Shown here in pieces: positions 11,832 to 23,746 of a stretch of 64,000 nucleotides of DNA. A program made the translations under genes and the position numbers. The number at the start of each line of letters is the position of its first letter. Position 1 is the first letter of the stretch. Source of the stretch: Diplodia intermedia (Eukaryota; Ascomycota; Dothideomycetes; Botryosphaeriales; Botryosphaeriaceae); assembly GCA_021495925.1 (NCBI GenBank), contig JAKEKT010000016.1, positions 412,847-476,846 on the forward strand, in the 5' to 3' direction. A model generated the notes under the pieces. The model had not been told where the DNA came from, made no database searches, and saw nothing but the letters and a program-made list of their open reading frames with translations.

Positions 11832-13087
11832 GGTGCCTTGCGGGACCGAGCTTGGTTGGGGGCGGGACGATCGGAGTCGAGGACGGCTGGGGATGGAGGC
11901 CGATAAAGGACAGCCAGATAGAGGCGGGGGAGCTGGTAAGGACTGGAACGATGTGGAGCCGGGAACGCCGCGGAAAAGCAAAGCCAAAAGGTGAGGAACG
12001 AGGCGGAAAGCTGGTGGCAGAGCGGAGGCGAGAGTAGACTGGACGGAGGAAGTGTGAGTTGTTCGTCTCCGGTGGTCGGGGGAGCTGGGAGCTAGCTCGG
12101 CGACGTGTGATGCAGCGGGAGGCGTGACTCAGGCCCACGGCACGCAATGCATCCCGCGCGGGTGCGTGACCCTCGAGCACCTTGACTGCAGATCCGCCGG
12201 GCATGATGCTCTTGACAGGCGCCGCATTCTCTCGTCCTGCAGCCCCGTCAAGCCTCTGCGGATGCCTGCAGCTGCTCACCCACTTCCCGACCACGCGCAT
12301 GACGTGCCTGTTGTGCATCCGGCAAGGCTCCCATTACGAACTCGGCAATACATGGGATTATCGTACATGATATCGTCCAAACAAAGGCTGCGCTCGCCTT
12401 TTGCAACAAATTAGAAAGAGCGTCAAAGAAGCAGAAGGAAGAGCCGCCCCCATCCAAGCCCGTTCATCCAAAGCCCCGCGGACTTCGTCAAAGTTCGCCC
12501 TGCCGGACCTGCCGTGCTGGCATCCTTTGATTGCCACGCTCTCCAAAAGACGCTCCGCAGGCTCGGCCATGGGAAAAGAGGGGTACAGGGCGTCAGGAAA
12601 CTTCACGCGGTCTCCCCCGGTACGAGTGCTCATTACTAGAAAGGGAAAGAAATTCGATGGGAGAGAAAAGAAGCCAGAACGCCCACGAGAAAACGTGCAT
12701 GGAGAACGCCCCGGGAAGGCCAACGCGACAGGGAAAAGCCAAGAGTAGCCCGATAGCGAAAGAAATGACGAATGGTTGACAGCAGGCTCCAAGAAAAGCT
12801 TCCGTGCTCTCAGCCATATTGGTATTTCCCCTCCAGGCAGATCCGAATTCAAGTAGTTCATCGCTTTCCCTTTCATTCTCCTCTCGTTCCTCGCATCATA
12901 CAAGCCACGCAACGCAAGCACCTCTGGGTATCCCGACATATCCAAACCGTTGAAAGTCCCTAAGAAAGAAAAGCGAAACATCAAATGGGAAATCGCCCGA
13001 GTAACCCGAAACCGTGAACTCGGACTTTTTAGAGTCAAACATCAAACATACGGGCGTGGCAACCACCCCGTTCGCTGGCAGCCAGCT
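11832..13087. other. 1.25 kb intergenic (promoter of the small conserved gene; 3' side of RasGAP)
   Basis: A 226-codon minus-strand open frame (12358-13038) lies here, but its translation has no domain, mixed hydrophobic and Arg/Ser content, and no supporting splice context. It is left uncalled. Nothing else is seen. Confidence 0.5.
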
Positions 13088-15826
13088 TTACCAGCCCTTG
13101 TTCTTGCGCGCGAAGCGCTTGTTGAGCAGCGTCAGCACCTTCGTAACGTTGAACTGCACGTACTCGAGATCGAGATCTTCTTGGTTGTCCTTCTGCATCT
13201 CCAGAAGGTCGTCGAGCTTGAGGTCGAGTTCTAGCAGACCTCGGTTGCGGCCTGCCGGTTCTTATCAGCATCCATCATGTGATCGTTTCCAACGGAACAA
13301 CTTACCCTTGTAGTGTAGGGAAATGACGAAGGTACCAGGCAACGGGCTGGTGAAGTTGAAGTAGATGTTGGCCCTCCGGTTTTCTGGAACGTTGCTCTTT
13401 TGAATGACACCCTCCTTCTCCAACTGCTGGTGCGTGAATTTGTACGGGCCAAGCACCTGATGCTTCTGCTGCTTCCGTGACTTGCCCTCGGACTGGCTCC
13501 GGACATTGTGCAAGTAGGACTTGTATGTCTCAAGTTGGCCCACCAAGTACGCGTTGTGGTCGCGGATCGTCTTGAAGACTTCTTCCAACTTCCGCGTTTC
13601 CTCCAACACCTTGTCCTTCAGTGAGCCAAGATGCACCAATTCCTGTTCGATCTCGTCACGCAAAAGCGCAAATCCGTCCTCTTTGTCGATAACACCAGTT
13701 TCTTGCAACTGATTGAGCAGCTCCATGGCACGGATTCCCTTCTTGACCATGACCGAATCATTCTTCGTCGTCGCTGCAGCCTCCGCTATCCGGTCTAAAC
13801 GAAGTGGCCTGCGGGTGATGGAAGTGTTCTGCGGAAGAGACCGCAAGATCATCACGAAAGTGGACTTGGCTTCCATAAAATAGACTTCGTCTTGGGTGAT
13901 ATCGAGGGCGGCCGTGAGATCGTCGATTGGTGTCTCCCACTTGCTGAACAGCGGCAGGTTGATGGCTCGGTTTTCTTTTCTGGGGAGTTGAGCTGGCGCA
14001 GGTCCAAGTTCCTGCAATAAGACCGCCAAGTGGGAGTTCTCGTCCTTAGTCTGCATCAAGTTAGCAAGCACACAACAGCGGCATCAGCCTGGTCTCACTT
14101 ACTAGCTCTATAGCGTGACGCTCAAGCAGAGAGTGCGTCGCGTAAACTTCGTTCAGAGTAATAGACAACTCGAGATCTTTCTTTGACAAGGCCACGTAGT
14201 TATCCATTTCCAAGCTCTCGTAAAAATCCTGAACTTCACAAAGATCCAGCATGAACTTGTTGATACGCTCCTTGTTCTGCTGGAGAAACGGTGCCAACTT
14301 GACCATGTACGGCTCCTTGGCGTAGGAAGGCTTGTTGGCGAGATTCTGCAGCATCTTTGCGATATACGTAAGCGTGCGCTTCGGGTTTTCCGCCGGCGTA
14401 GCATCGATCAGCATGTAGGACCTCGGAGTTACAATGGCCGGATTGATGAAACGGAGGAAGAAGAAGCCGCCGATCAGCGTGCAAATCGTGTGGTCTGAAG
14501 CATCCGGGTACTTCCGTTTTGACAGACTGCGGATCTGCTTGCAAATCCATCGTATTCCGTAAGGAGTCTCGTCAAGCCCGTCAATGATCGTGGTGAGGAA
14601 CGAGTTGGCGATTTCCATCAACATGGTCAACCGCGGTGCAATGATCTGTTGAACGGTCTCGTTCTCCGCCGCCTGCTCTGCCGTGACGCCTCGAGGGAGG
14701 TGCGGTGGAAGGTTGCCCTCACTGTCCTCAATTTCCTGAATCATCTTTTCGTAAACCTTGAGGGGGTTGATCTCCAAGTCAAGATCTCTCAACTCAATTA
14801 GGGAGTTGATGCGTTCTGCGAGGACGACCTTGAGGTAGCTTTGACCAGGACCTCTTCGAGTGTACGTAGTCATCATTCTAGAGACCGGAGTGTTCGCTCG
14901 CAGAAGGGACGAGTAATCTTGGGTATGCTCAAACTGGTGGGTAAGGACAGACTAAATGGAAATCAGCAAATCAGATCAACCAATCCAAGTCCTTCTACCA
15001 TACCTGGAACATGGTGAGCAGAAGATGCTCTTCTCTGCTTTCATACTGGTTTCCATAGATCGTGAACATGACCGTCTGGAGTAGCGAGTCGATTTCGGCC
15101 ATGGAAACGAGTCTGCACAGATGTGCGATGTGGCGAGGCTCCGACTGGAGGAGAAACAGCAAATTTCCGTATTTCTGAGTCTTCTCATCGTTCGGAAGNN
15201 NNNNNNNNNNNNNNNNNNNNNNNNNNNNNNNNNNNNNNNNNNNNNNNNNNNNNNNNNNNNNNNNNNNNNNNNNNNNNNNNNNNNNNNNNNNNNNCGAAAG
15301 AAGCCCTCTTGCAACTCGGTCGAATCGTCGAGGTGGCTGGCAACTTCGTTTTGCTGTTCTAGCCGTTAGCTCCCAATCTCTCGTCATCGCTGAGACGTCG
15401 AGCTAGCTTACCTCCTCCAGAGCCATGCGGTTTTGAATCAGCAACGCAATACGAGAGTCCAGATATCTCACGTCCTTTTCGAGAACGAAGTTCTTCTTCG
15501 ACTGCGAGGATATCCTGGACTTGAGTTCCCGCAATGCTTTCTGGGCTACACCACATGTCAGCAGTCGAACGAGGTATCCACTCAGGGCATGAATTGGGCA
15601 ATATCAGCGCAATTGGCTTACCCCTTGCAAGGTCATCTTCAATTTCCAAATCCTTCTCCTTTGCGGACATGGACAGGTAGAGGGCGGTAACGGAGTACCG
15701 TTTCGACTGGCGCATGGAGCGCGTGCCATCGTGGGACGACATGGTGTTCTGACGAGAAACTGGGACGTATGAAGAGGACGAAGAAGTCGAGGCTCTCGAG
15801 GGAGCTTGGAGCATCGCAATCGACAT
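13088..15826 (-). CDS. Ras GTPase-activating protein, IQGAP-related (RasGAP + RasGAP C-terminal domain), interrupted by an assembly gap
   Basis: Exons 15826..15622, 15545..15412, 15353..15004 (contains the N gap), 14951..14103, 14050..13306 and 13251..13088; about 800 residues. After a Ser-rich N-terminus comes a coiled segment (EKDVRYLDSRIALLIQNRMA). The RasGAP domain has the arginine-finger region LLRANTPVSRMMTTY and the core motif FFFLRFINPAIVTPRSY. The C-terminal RasGAP_C region ends in KRFARKNKGW. The closest named relatives are the fission yeast Gap1 / Aspergillus GapA type, which stimulate GTP hydrolysis on Ras and affect polarity and septation. The acceptor of exon 3 was placed at aacag (not the nearer ctag) because only that keeps the MALEE-QNEVASHL reading. 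Frame is lost across the 96 N (see findings). Confidence 0.9.
15199..15294. other. Assembly gap, 96 N
   Basis: A run of 96 unknown bases lies inside exon 3 of the RasGAP gene. Upstream coding ends QEGFF and downstream resumes LPNDEKTQKYGNLL in a different frame, so the N count does not reflect a simple coding length. Confidence 0.99.
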
Positions 15827-18429
15827 GTCTATCTTGCGCGCAAACGCCTAGCGAAGGAGTGTGGCTGCCGACGCGCGCTGCGGAAGGAACTTGCGCAGGG
15901 TCGCGAAGGGCTCTTTTTCTGCAAAGGGGGCGGCGGCGGCACTGCTGCGAAGATCGATCGGTATCCTGGGAGCTCCTGTCGCGGGTGCGTCAGGGACCAC
16001 TTCAGTTCCACGAGATAGCGGGCGCGGCGGAGACAAAGGAAGTACTCGGGCTGGTGGTACACCCAAGGTACCGGTGCAACGGGAGCTATTGCAGCTTTTC
16101 GCTTGCTTGATCCCCCCCGCCGCAGGTCCCCAAGAACGCTTTGTTTTCTCTTACCTTGGCCGGCGTCGGTCAGTTCATGTACGCCGGGCGTCAGGCTCTC
16201 TTTGTCGCTCGCGCGGTCTCGGGCGACAACAGGAGCGGGTCGAGGCGACGTGCGGTGTCGCGGCCGCTGGGGGCTCGGCGAGGCGTGGGCAGCGGTCAAT
16301 TGCGCTCGAGCTGGCGGGCTTGAGGCACTGCCGGAGGATTGCAGGCTTGGGCGCTCCGCAACGGCGGTGGGGGGTGGTGTGTCGTCGCGCGGACGCTGGC
16401 GGTAGCGCGCAGGGCGAGAGATTTCAAGCTCGCACAAGAATGCGTTTGCGGGCGGCTGAAACGAAAGTGTTGGATTTGGAGGCGTGGGCGTGGGCTGGCT
16501 CTGGCTGGCCGCAAATCAAGTCGCTGGAGGGCGCGCGCGAGGGAGATTAGCACGCTCCAGGATCCGAGCACCGGTGTGTGGTGGAGGGTGGTGCACGCGG
16601 CGGGCAGCGTGATGCGGGTGATGCGTCGGGGGAGGAGAGGCGGCGTTGGCGAGGGCGGAGGCAAGGAGGGCGAGGGAACGACAAGGCGCTGGAGAGCGGT
16701 GTTGGTGGTGGAGGAGATCGGCCCTGGCGCAGCGGCGACGGCCAAGGGAGGGAGGGTTGTTGTTTCAGCGCAGCGGCACCACGACGGTTTGAGGGCGCGC
16801 TCGGGAGAGGGGCTCGACGAGAGCTTGACGCAGCTCGGGCAACGCGATCGCCAGCTTGGGAGCATTAGGTTTGCTTGAGCGCTGCCCACGGACGCTGCGC
16901 TTGGGCAAATTGCGGCATCCGCTTTCGCCTGCGCGCTGCGTGCCCCTGGATCCCCTGAAGCGCACAAAAATGGGCCGCGCCGCTCGGCCAGCCCTGGTAG
17001 CCAGCTCCGCGCGCTGCATGCCATTCAGGCCGCTCGCTCGCTCCACAAACATTAACGCCGTCATTAAGTCGTGAGGGGGGTCCCGCAGCCAGACGACACG
17101 CGCCCGTCCCGGTCTGCAGCCCGCCTGCAGCATCGGTATGGAGCAGCCGCGCTCTCACTCTCATTATTCTCACTCTCACAACGTGGGCGCGGCGTCAGCC
17201 ACAGCCCTAGGCAGCCGGCTTGCCCATGGGCGAGTCAGTGGGCATGGAGAAGCTCCGCGCGAACGCCTGCCCTCTGGCTGGCGCGCCCCCAAAAAGGCGC
17301 CGCGCAGGATCGCCCAGCGCTCGCTCGCGACATCAAACATCAAATCTCGACAAGTCGCCGGCCGATTCCTCACACCCGGCCCGCCGACCTAACGCTGCCG
17401 CTCCCCTCTCCAGCGCCAATGCTGCAGGAACCGCCCGCCCACGCGTCCGGCTGCATACGGGCAGGCAGGCGGACGGCCGCCCACCCCGTGCATTGATCTG
17501 CCTCTCGCTCGCTCTCGATAGGCGCATTTTAAATTATTGATATCGACATGGCGCCAAAGATAAGAAGCGGGCTGCGCGCAGCCCACCTGGTGGGCCGGGC
17601 GCGTGGTGGTGTGGTTGCCCTCACGGTTCGAGCAATGCGCACGCCCAATGACGCCGGCACGCTTAGTTTTCTCGCGTTGCTTTTTCTCACCACCTTGCTG
17701 CCAGTGTCCACATGGCTGGCATGGCTGGCGCTCTCGCCCAGACATGGCAGCGCAGCGCAGCGCGGCGCGGCGCGCATCTGTATTGCGGCATCTGCTCATC
17801 AGGCACGCTCCAATGCGGCCCCGTGCTTCCGCCAGAGCCAATCTCGTCCGCTTTAGGCCCACGGCGCAGCATGAAGAGCAGCAGAGCCAGACAAGCGAAG
17901 CCGCGCCATGGCCGGGGCTCGGCGGCGAGCGCTTCGCTGCCCGCGGGCCGCGACACACCATCAGTCGCACATGGCAATTCTCTTACGCACACACGAGCCA
18001 GGTAGTTTACCAGCAGTCTACAATACCATGAAGCCCCATGTAACGCCAGCTGCACCCCCGCAAATATGTGGCGAAACGCTCCATGGGTATCTCCCAAAAA
18101 AGCAACCCTGAAACGCCTCTCCATCAGCTCGCTCTTTCGGCCCATGCCGACGACGTCCCGTCCGTAACAAGCAACAGCAGGGACCAATCAATAACCCGAC
18201 GCGGCAAAAGCGGCGTAGCACCGAGGCTCAAAGGGCAGTCAACTCCGCCCGCGCCAGGCACGCTTTCGCTCTCTTCTTCTTTTTGACAAAGTCTATGATG
18301 CAGATACGAGTATTGCCTCGCTTGCCGCTAGTGCTCCGGTCAACGATCGACTGACCTCAAACAACGACCGCGATCACTGCCATAAGAGCGAAGTACCTGC
18401 ACGTAATCGTTAGCTCCCCGCGTGGCCGC
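15827..18429. other. 2.6 kb gene-free stretch upstream of RasGAP
   Basis: GC-rich, with many overlapping open frames on both strands (up to 240 codons, for example 16296-17024 minus). All are Arg/Ala/Ser-rich without motifs and are typical of GC-rich non-coding DNA. It must hold the RasGAP promoter and leader on the left and the 3' UTR of the DUF6594 gene on the right. No exon chain could be built. Confidence 0.55.
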
Positions 18430-20933
18430 TCACTCTCCTCGCTTCGCATCAGCTGTTTGGGGTACGACGTACGCGATGCCACATATCCTCCATTCCGTTC
18501 CCGACATCAAATTCGAAAACCTAGTTGATGAGACCATCGCTACCTCGGCCGCGCCGATGATGGTCAGGACAAACAACCGCCCACCGACGCTAGGAATCTG
18601 GGGAAATGCAATTAGGGGCAGCACTAAAAAGAGTAGCAGCGCCAACAGCGCCGTTTGGAGCACTTGGTCGCCTGAGAGCCTCAGTTCATTCGGCCGCTCT
18701 TGCCGCTTGTGACGTCGATGGAGGCTCATTAGGTCGGCTTGACGCCTGAGGAAACGCGTCTCGTCGTCGTCGATTGGCGCGTGCTCGCGGATCCACGACT
18801 CATATGCCGAGACATCATCTGCTCTAGCGGGCTCCGAGACGCTCGACATCTTTTCAAACGAGGCCATTGTGTTGTCTGTTGCTAAGGTTAGCAGTGCCGA
18901 GGCGTATGCAGCCATCCATTTATAGGGGCGCCCTACAATACTGGCCCATCTTGCAATAAATGTCCCCCAAAACCATCGTACGTCGCTGATGCAGATCGGC
19001 TCCATGTTGACTACTGTAACGGCGCGAGGCAGGCAGAGCTTTGCCTACCTCGTCTCCAGCATGGATCTGCTGCTGGGCAATACACTCGTCTAATACCCGG
19101 AGCTCTTCTTCGAGCTCGGACAGTTCGCCCTGCCAGTGGAGAAGTACTCGATGGTTCAGATACTCGAATCGGCGGTACAATGGTTTTGGGACGTGGCGCC
19201 TATCCGCTCCGCTTTCTTCATGGTCGTGCCGTATGCTCGTCTCAGAAAGCGCGAAAGCAAGCCTTTCGTACCCTGTAGTCGTTGTCTCGGCGAGGTCAGG
19301 TAGGTCGGTTTGCAGCTGTCCACTGCCACGACTGTGTGGGGATGGCGGCTGGAAGTTCCCGTATGGCTGTGCTGCATGATAGCCCGGATCGTGGACGGGC
19401 ACGTGAGGTACGGGCGGAGGAGGTGGATCCGAATGGCCCCAATACGGCCCGGGCTGTGGCTGTGGCTGTGAGTTGTTGTGGTAGTAATAATAGGGGAAAA
19501 CCGTTGGACCACGAGGCGAGTCGGCGGCGTCATTGTGGGAATAACGCGGTTCGTCCCGCGCCTGGTGGTGCGTTGGGCTCCGCAATATGTGTCGTCGCCG
19601 TTGCTCCTTCTGCGCCTCCAGCTTCTGCAGTACGCGGTCCTCACTTCCACCCTCCCTCGCCTGGGGGTCTTGTGCTTGCAACTCCTGGTAGATTGTGTCG
19701 ATTTCTAATTGCCTCTGCCTATAACCTTCATCGTAGTCATCGTCGAGCGGGTCCCACGGCATCCCGACCGATATGCCGTTCATACAATCTCCTTTCCCCG
19801 TGCCCTCGGGGCTACTGTCCCGCACGGAAATGCCGGAGTCCGAATTCACGCGATCACGATCACCGGCGAATGGCTTCCGGGAGGCGGTAGCGGGGCAGCA
19901 ATCTCCTCCAAGAGAGGTCTCGGTGTCAGGTAATATCGACGGACCCGGCTCCGTGGGCTTGAGGGCAGCAGCAGGCGGCTGACTCGATCGACGTCTCCGC
20001 TGATGAGAACCTTCGCCTAACTTTGCGGAGCCTTGACTCTCCGAGCGCTTGGATGAGCCACCTCTGTGGCGGTGATCGCTGTGGTGTTTCGATGGATGCT
20101 TGCGCTTCCTAATACCCTGAGACCTGTCGTATGACTTCTGCGTGATGGTGGAGTTGCTCCCGCTGGACGAGTGTGTCAAGCTGGAGAAGACGGAGCGCAG
20201 CGAAGGGGTAGAGAGCTGCGAGAGGGCATCCGCACTGCGAAGCAAGGAGCTGTGTTTATGTCTCAGGGATCGACGCGACTGCGGGCCTGCACCGAGGTCA
20301 ACGCCGGACCCTGACCGGTGGGAGACTTGAGGGCCGGCGCGGCCCCGATGTTGGGCTACAGCGGTGGTCTTGAAGTAGCGTCCGCCGTTGACATCCGCCG
20401 GCGGCGCGGATGAGCCGGCAAAGAAGCCCAGACGCCCGCGGCTGCGGACAGACGACGAGGATGGAGTTGTGCGGGGCACCGGTGGCGCTGGCTCCAGATC
20501 TGCTATTGCATGCGACGAGGTGAGCAGCGTCTGCCGGGCTGAAGATGAGGTGCGCGTGCCAGATGCGGTCTTGCGTGCGCTGGCCCTCCTGACTCGCGTC
20601 GCTCGTGCCTCCTCAACGTCCTCTGCCTGCCGATCGTCATTCGCAACTCCCGGCGGCTTTGCAGCGCTGCGCTGATGGCCGCGGCCGAAAGAGGCCGGCC
20701 TCTCGTCCGGCGGCGGCTGCTGAGAGGCTCTTGTCGCTGCTGAGGCCCTGCTCGACCACGCACCACCACCAACAATCTCTGGCTCGAGATTACTGCGCTC
20801 CACCAGCGGCGCTGGGCCAGGTCCAACCGCGTCGTCGGCCTGCGCAGCAGCGCACGAAACCCGTTAGCAGGATCCACGTGGGTATGGCTTCTGGGAGCAG
20901 AGCGCGCAATCATCTGATGAGCGAGCGTACCAT
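18430..20933 (-). CDS. DUF6594 membrane protein with a long disordered N-terminus
   Basis: Exons 20933..20931 (the ATG alone), 20839..18937 and 18875..18430; 783 residues. Residues 1 to about 480 are low complexity: Ser/Arg blocks, a His/Asn/Gln/Pro segment, and a coiled piece, YRQRQLEIDTIYQELQAQ. The DUF6594 domain starts at GYERLAFAL and includes YRRFEYLNHRVLLHWQGELS and ELEEELRVLDE. It ends with hydrophobic segments VLQTALLALLLFLVLPLIAF and RLFVLTIIGAAEVAMV, as in the family. Its role is unknown; the family is abundant in Pezizomycotina. The frame of exon 2 has no ATG before the domain-bearing part except internal ones, whereas splicing a 91-nt intron (gtacgc, ctaacg branch, gcgcag) from an ATG gives MADDAVGPGPAP. 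An optional 63-nt in-frame intron at 19048..18986 would remove the loop VGKALPAS..HQ. Confidence 0.8.
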
Positions 20934-21776
20934 GGCGGCGAGGGGCAGCCTACTCGATAGGACGTGTCGACAGCCAGCTCCTCGCGATGCGATTGTTTGT
21001 CCTGGGCGGCGGCTGCTCAATGGAATCCTGACAGTGACGTCTCGGCTGTGGCACGTCTGCTGCAGCTAGCCGTAAGAGAAAACGTGCAGCACATCCGACG
21101 CGCTGCTTGGGATGGCAATGGCGTGCATATTCCGAGCATTTCAAACGACCCCTCCGAAGGATGACTGCCGGCCAGGCGACTGCAGTTTGTGTCACAAGAG
21201 AGCAGCCAATGTCAGGGATGAACGTTGAAGGCAGGTGTGTTGGCATGCCGCGAATGGAAGGAACGAGGGGCCGGGCATGGCGAGCTGACGCCTGCTGCCC
21301 TTCAGCCCTTCAGCCCTGAGGTCCAACACTATTCGCGCCGGGCGAGCGACCGTCCGCCTCTCTACGCTTTCGTCGACCGCGGGAACGAGAGCCGCCACGA
21401 CAGCCAGAGGCGCCCTCTAGCCTGCCCACCGCCGCGCGAGATGCCCCATCATGCTGCCGGATTGAGGAAGGTACCCTCACACTCCATTACCGTGTCTCAG
21501 CATGCGCGGTTGGCTCTGCGGCCGGCTGTGCGATAGGCGGCGGCCAGTGTCCTTGGCTAATTCCATGCCGGCGCTACTGCAGAAACTCGGAACAGCACGC
21601 TGTTGGTTGAGCGTAGTTAAAACGTTCTATACTATTACACGGCTGTGCCGAAGACACGCCTGACCAAAACGCTCCGTAACGCCTGTTCGACTTTCCCACC
21701 GAAGCACGGGCAAGCTAAGACTTCAGTATCGTACACGCCGGGTTACCCTTTCTCACCGAGGACCCGACTGTAATTG
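20934..21776. other. 840 bp intergenic (promoter of DUF6594 gene; 3' side of NADH dehydrogenase)
   Basis: No coding sequence is recognised. AT content rises around 21600-21660 close to the 3' end of the NADH dehydrogenase gene. Confidence 0.5.
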
Positions 21777-23746
21777 CTAAAACCGAGACACGTCCCTACC
21801 AAACACCCAGTTGATAAACCTCCAGAGGCGTCAGCGTGGGGCCTAAAACATGCCGAGAACACAGTTCACTTACCAGTACACAGGGATGAGGACCTTGTTA
21901 CGCCAGCTGACGGCCTTGGTGAGGTAGGCCCCACGCCAGATCAGCCAAGCAGCGCGGCCAGAGATGTTTCCGCCACCGCCAGTCTGCATCACGGCTCTCC
22001 AGTTGCCAATATAGGCCATGACGCCCATGTTCTTCCACGTAAAGCTTTTGCTCTCGATATCGCCATGGTTGAGTCTCTTGGCGAGCCATACGGCCTTCTG
22101 ATTTGCGACCTGTGCAGTCGCTGGGTACGCCGTGTTCTCGATGGTCCCGCAATCACCCAGGGCGTACACGTCTTCCAGGATTGCCCGAGACTTGCCGTCC
22201 TCACCCTGGCCCTGCGGTTCAAGAACGACTCGCAACTGGCCATTCGTGATGACGGCTCCAGTCTTGGGATGCTTCTTCACAAGCCACGCATCGTTCGATG
22301 TATGGTCATCCTTCCCTTGGAGCTGGATTTCCCGTTCCGGCAATGGCTGCACCCGTCCTAGCGCGTTCTCGACGAAGGGATTCATCATCAGTCCTGTACT
22401 CCATACTACCATGCCAACGCCTACTTCGCCTTCCTCCTTCAACTTCAGCGTCCAGCAAGTCCTCGGCTCCTTCACTCCGGATGACTGTGACTGGGAGGTC
22501 GGTACTCCCCGGCGCAGCTCTTGTACGTGGTGAGAGGTCTTGATGTCAATTCCCTCTCGCTTGAATGTCTTCATCGCGTACTTGCCCAGCTTCTCATCGA
22601 ACATGGACAGAACTCTCGGCGCGACGTCGTAGACAGTAATCTTGTAGTACTTCATGAGATCGGGGTAGAGCTTGGAAAGATCCTCGCGGATGATGTCGTG
22701 CAGTTCGGCGGAAAATTCGATGCCAGTAGGACCACCTCCAACGATGGCAAAGTTGAGGAGGTACTTGCGCATTTCCTCCGACGTGGTGGGTAATGCGGCC
22801 GTTTCGAAGCCTAGAGCCTTCAGCAAACTGTTTCGACGCCATCAAGGTCACCTACTCACAAGCAAGCAGGCGGTTCCGGATCTTTCTCGCATCACCAACA
22901 TCCTTCAGGAACAGCGCGTTTTCCCTGACCCCAGGAGTGCCGAATGTCTGGCTGTAGCAGCCCACTGAAACAATGAGCTTATCATACTTGATGTTGAAAA
23001 GCTGTCCCTTCTTCGACTCCTCGACCTTCTCTGCCCTACGCTCTGCAGGCGATTCATCTTCATGGCGGTCTCCCGTGAGCGCAAGGCCCTGCTGCGGATC
23101 CTCGACGGCCTCCTCAATAGACACGGTCTTGTTCTTGAAGTCGACCGCATCAGCCCATCCCTGGAAATAGGCGACACCTGTGCGCTTGCTCCGGACCGGT
23201 TCGAGCGCGGTGCGGAACTCGAGCGTGCCCGTAGATGTGGAAGCAAGGAGAGGCGTGAAGACGAAATAGGAGCGAGGCGACACGACTACCGGCTGGTACT
23301 TCTTCGAATCCAGTTGTCGTGCGAGGTTGTATCCGGCCCATCCTGTGCATATTGTGAGCTCCCGCGCCATGAGTCTGCGCCTGGCCAACGGCTGCAGGGT
23401 GACGACAGCACACGGCCGCTGTACAGCGAAACCAGAGACCCGGGTAGAGCTGCACAAGGGGAAGAAAACAAGGGTCTCAGAAGCGAAGGAAAGCCAGCAT
23501 ACCGGAACCAAGGATAAGCACACGTTCTCTGTCTGTTGCTCTCGGGTCAGCTCCATCCAAACAAAGATTGAGTCGGCACGTACTATCTCGGTCGGAATCA
23601 AGCTGATTCACTGACAGGCCTCTCCGCTGCAGCGCGTTTGAAAGTATACTCGGGGCCGCGGATGTCGGACGGGGCACGGAGTTAAGCAGATGGGCGGCGG
23701 GCAGCCTGCCCAAGCGTCCTCGGCGCTGTAGAAGTGCCGTTGACAT
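21777..23746 (-). CDS. Alternative (type II, rotenone-insensitive) NADH:ubiquinone oxidoreductase, mitochondrial
   Basis: Exons 23746..23584, 23532..23503, 23342..22860, 22810..21874 and 21819..21777; 551 residues. It oxidises NADH and reduces ubiquinone without pumping protons. The N-terminus (STALLQRRGRLGRLPAAHLL) is a probable mitochondrial presequence. The FAD-binding motif is LILGSGWAGYNLARQL (about 60-75) and the second dinucleotide motif AIVGGGPTGIEFSAEL (about 247-262). ALGDCGTIE and the C-terminal membrane-anchoring helix region follow. The apparent stop after IPVYW lies in an intron: splicing gtaagt..ctggag gives the family's expected ending WFINWVFGRDVSRF. The 51-nt intron at 23583..23533 is stop-free and in frame, so it could be retained. 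Whether the enzyme faces the matrix or the intermembrane space cannot be decided from sequence. Confidence 0.92.

Noticed and set aside
12358..13038. Minus-strand open frame of 226 codons after the RasGAP gene
   Set aside because: Mixed composition, no motif, lies where a 3' UTR is expected.
16296..17024. 242-codon minus-strand frame in the RasGAP upstream region
   Set aside because: Ser/Arg/Ala-rich low-complexity with stops in all neighbouring frames and no splice partners.
18986..19048. A second intron in the DUF6594 gene (63 nt)
   Set aside because: Splice signals are acceptable and frame is kept either way; read-through was taken as the default because no stop forces splicing. Recorded as an alternative.
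22811..22859. Nearer acceptor (cgaaacag) for the fourth exon of NADH dehydrogenase
   Set aside because: It gives a wrong frame; the later ctctag acceptor restores LLACFETAALPTTSEEM and the second dinucleotide motif.
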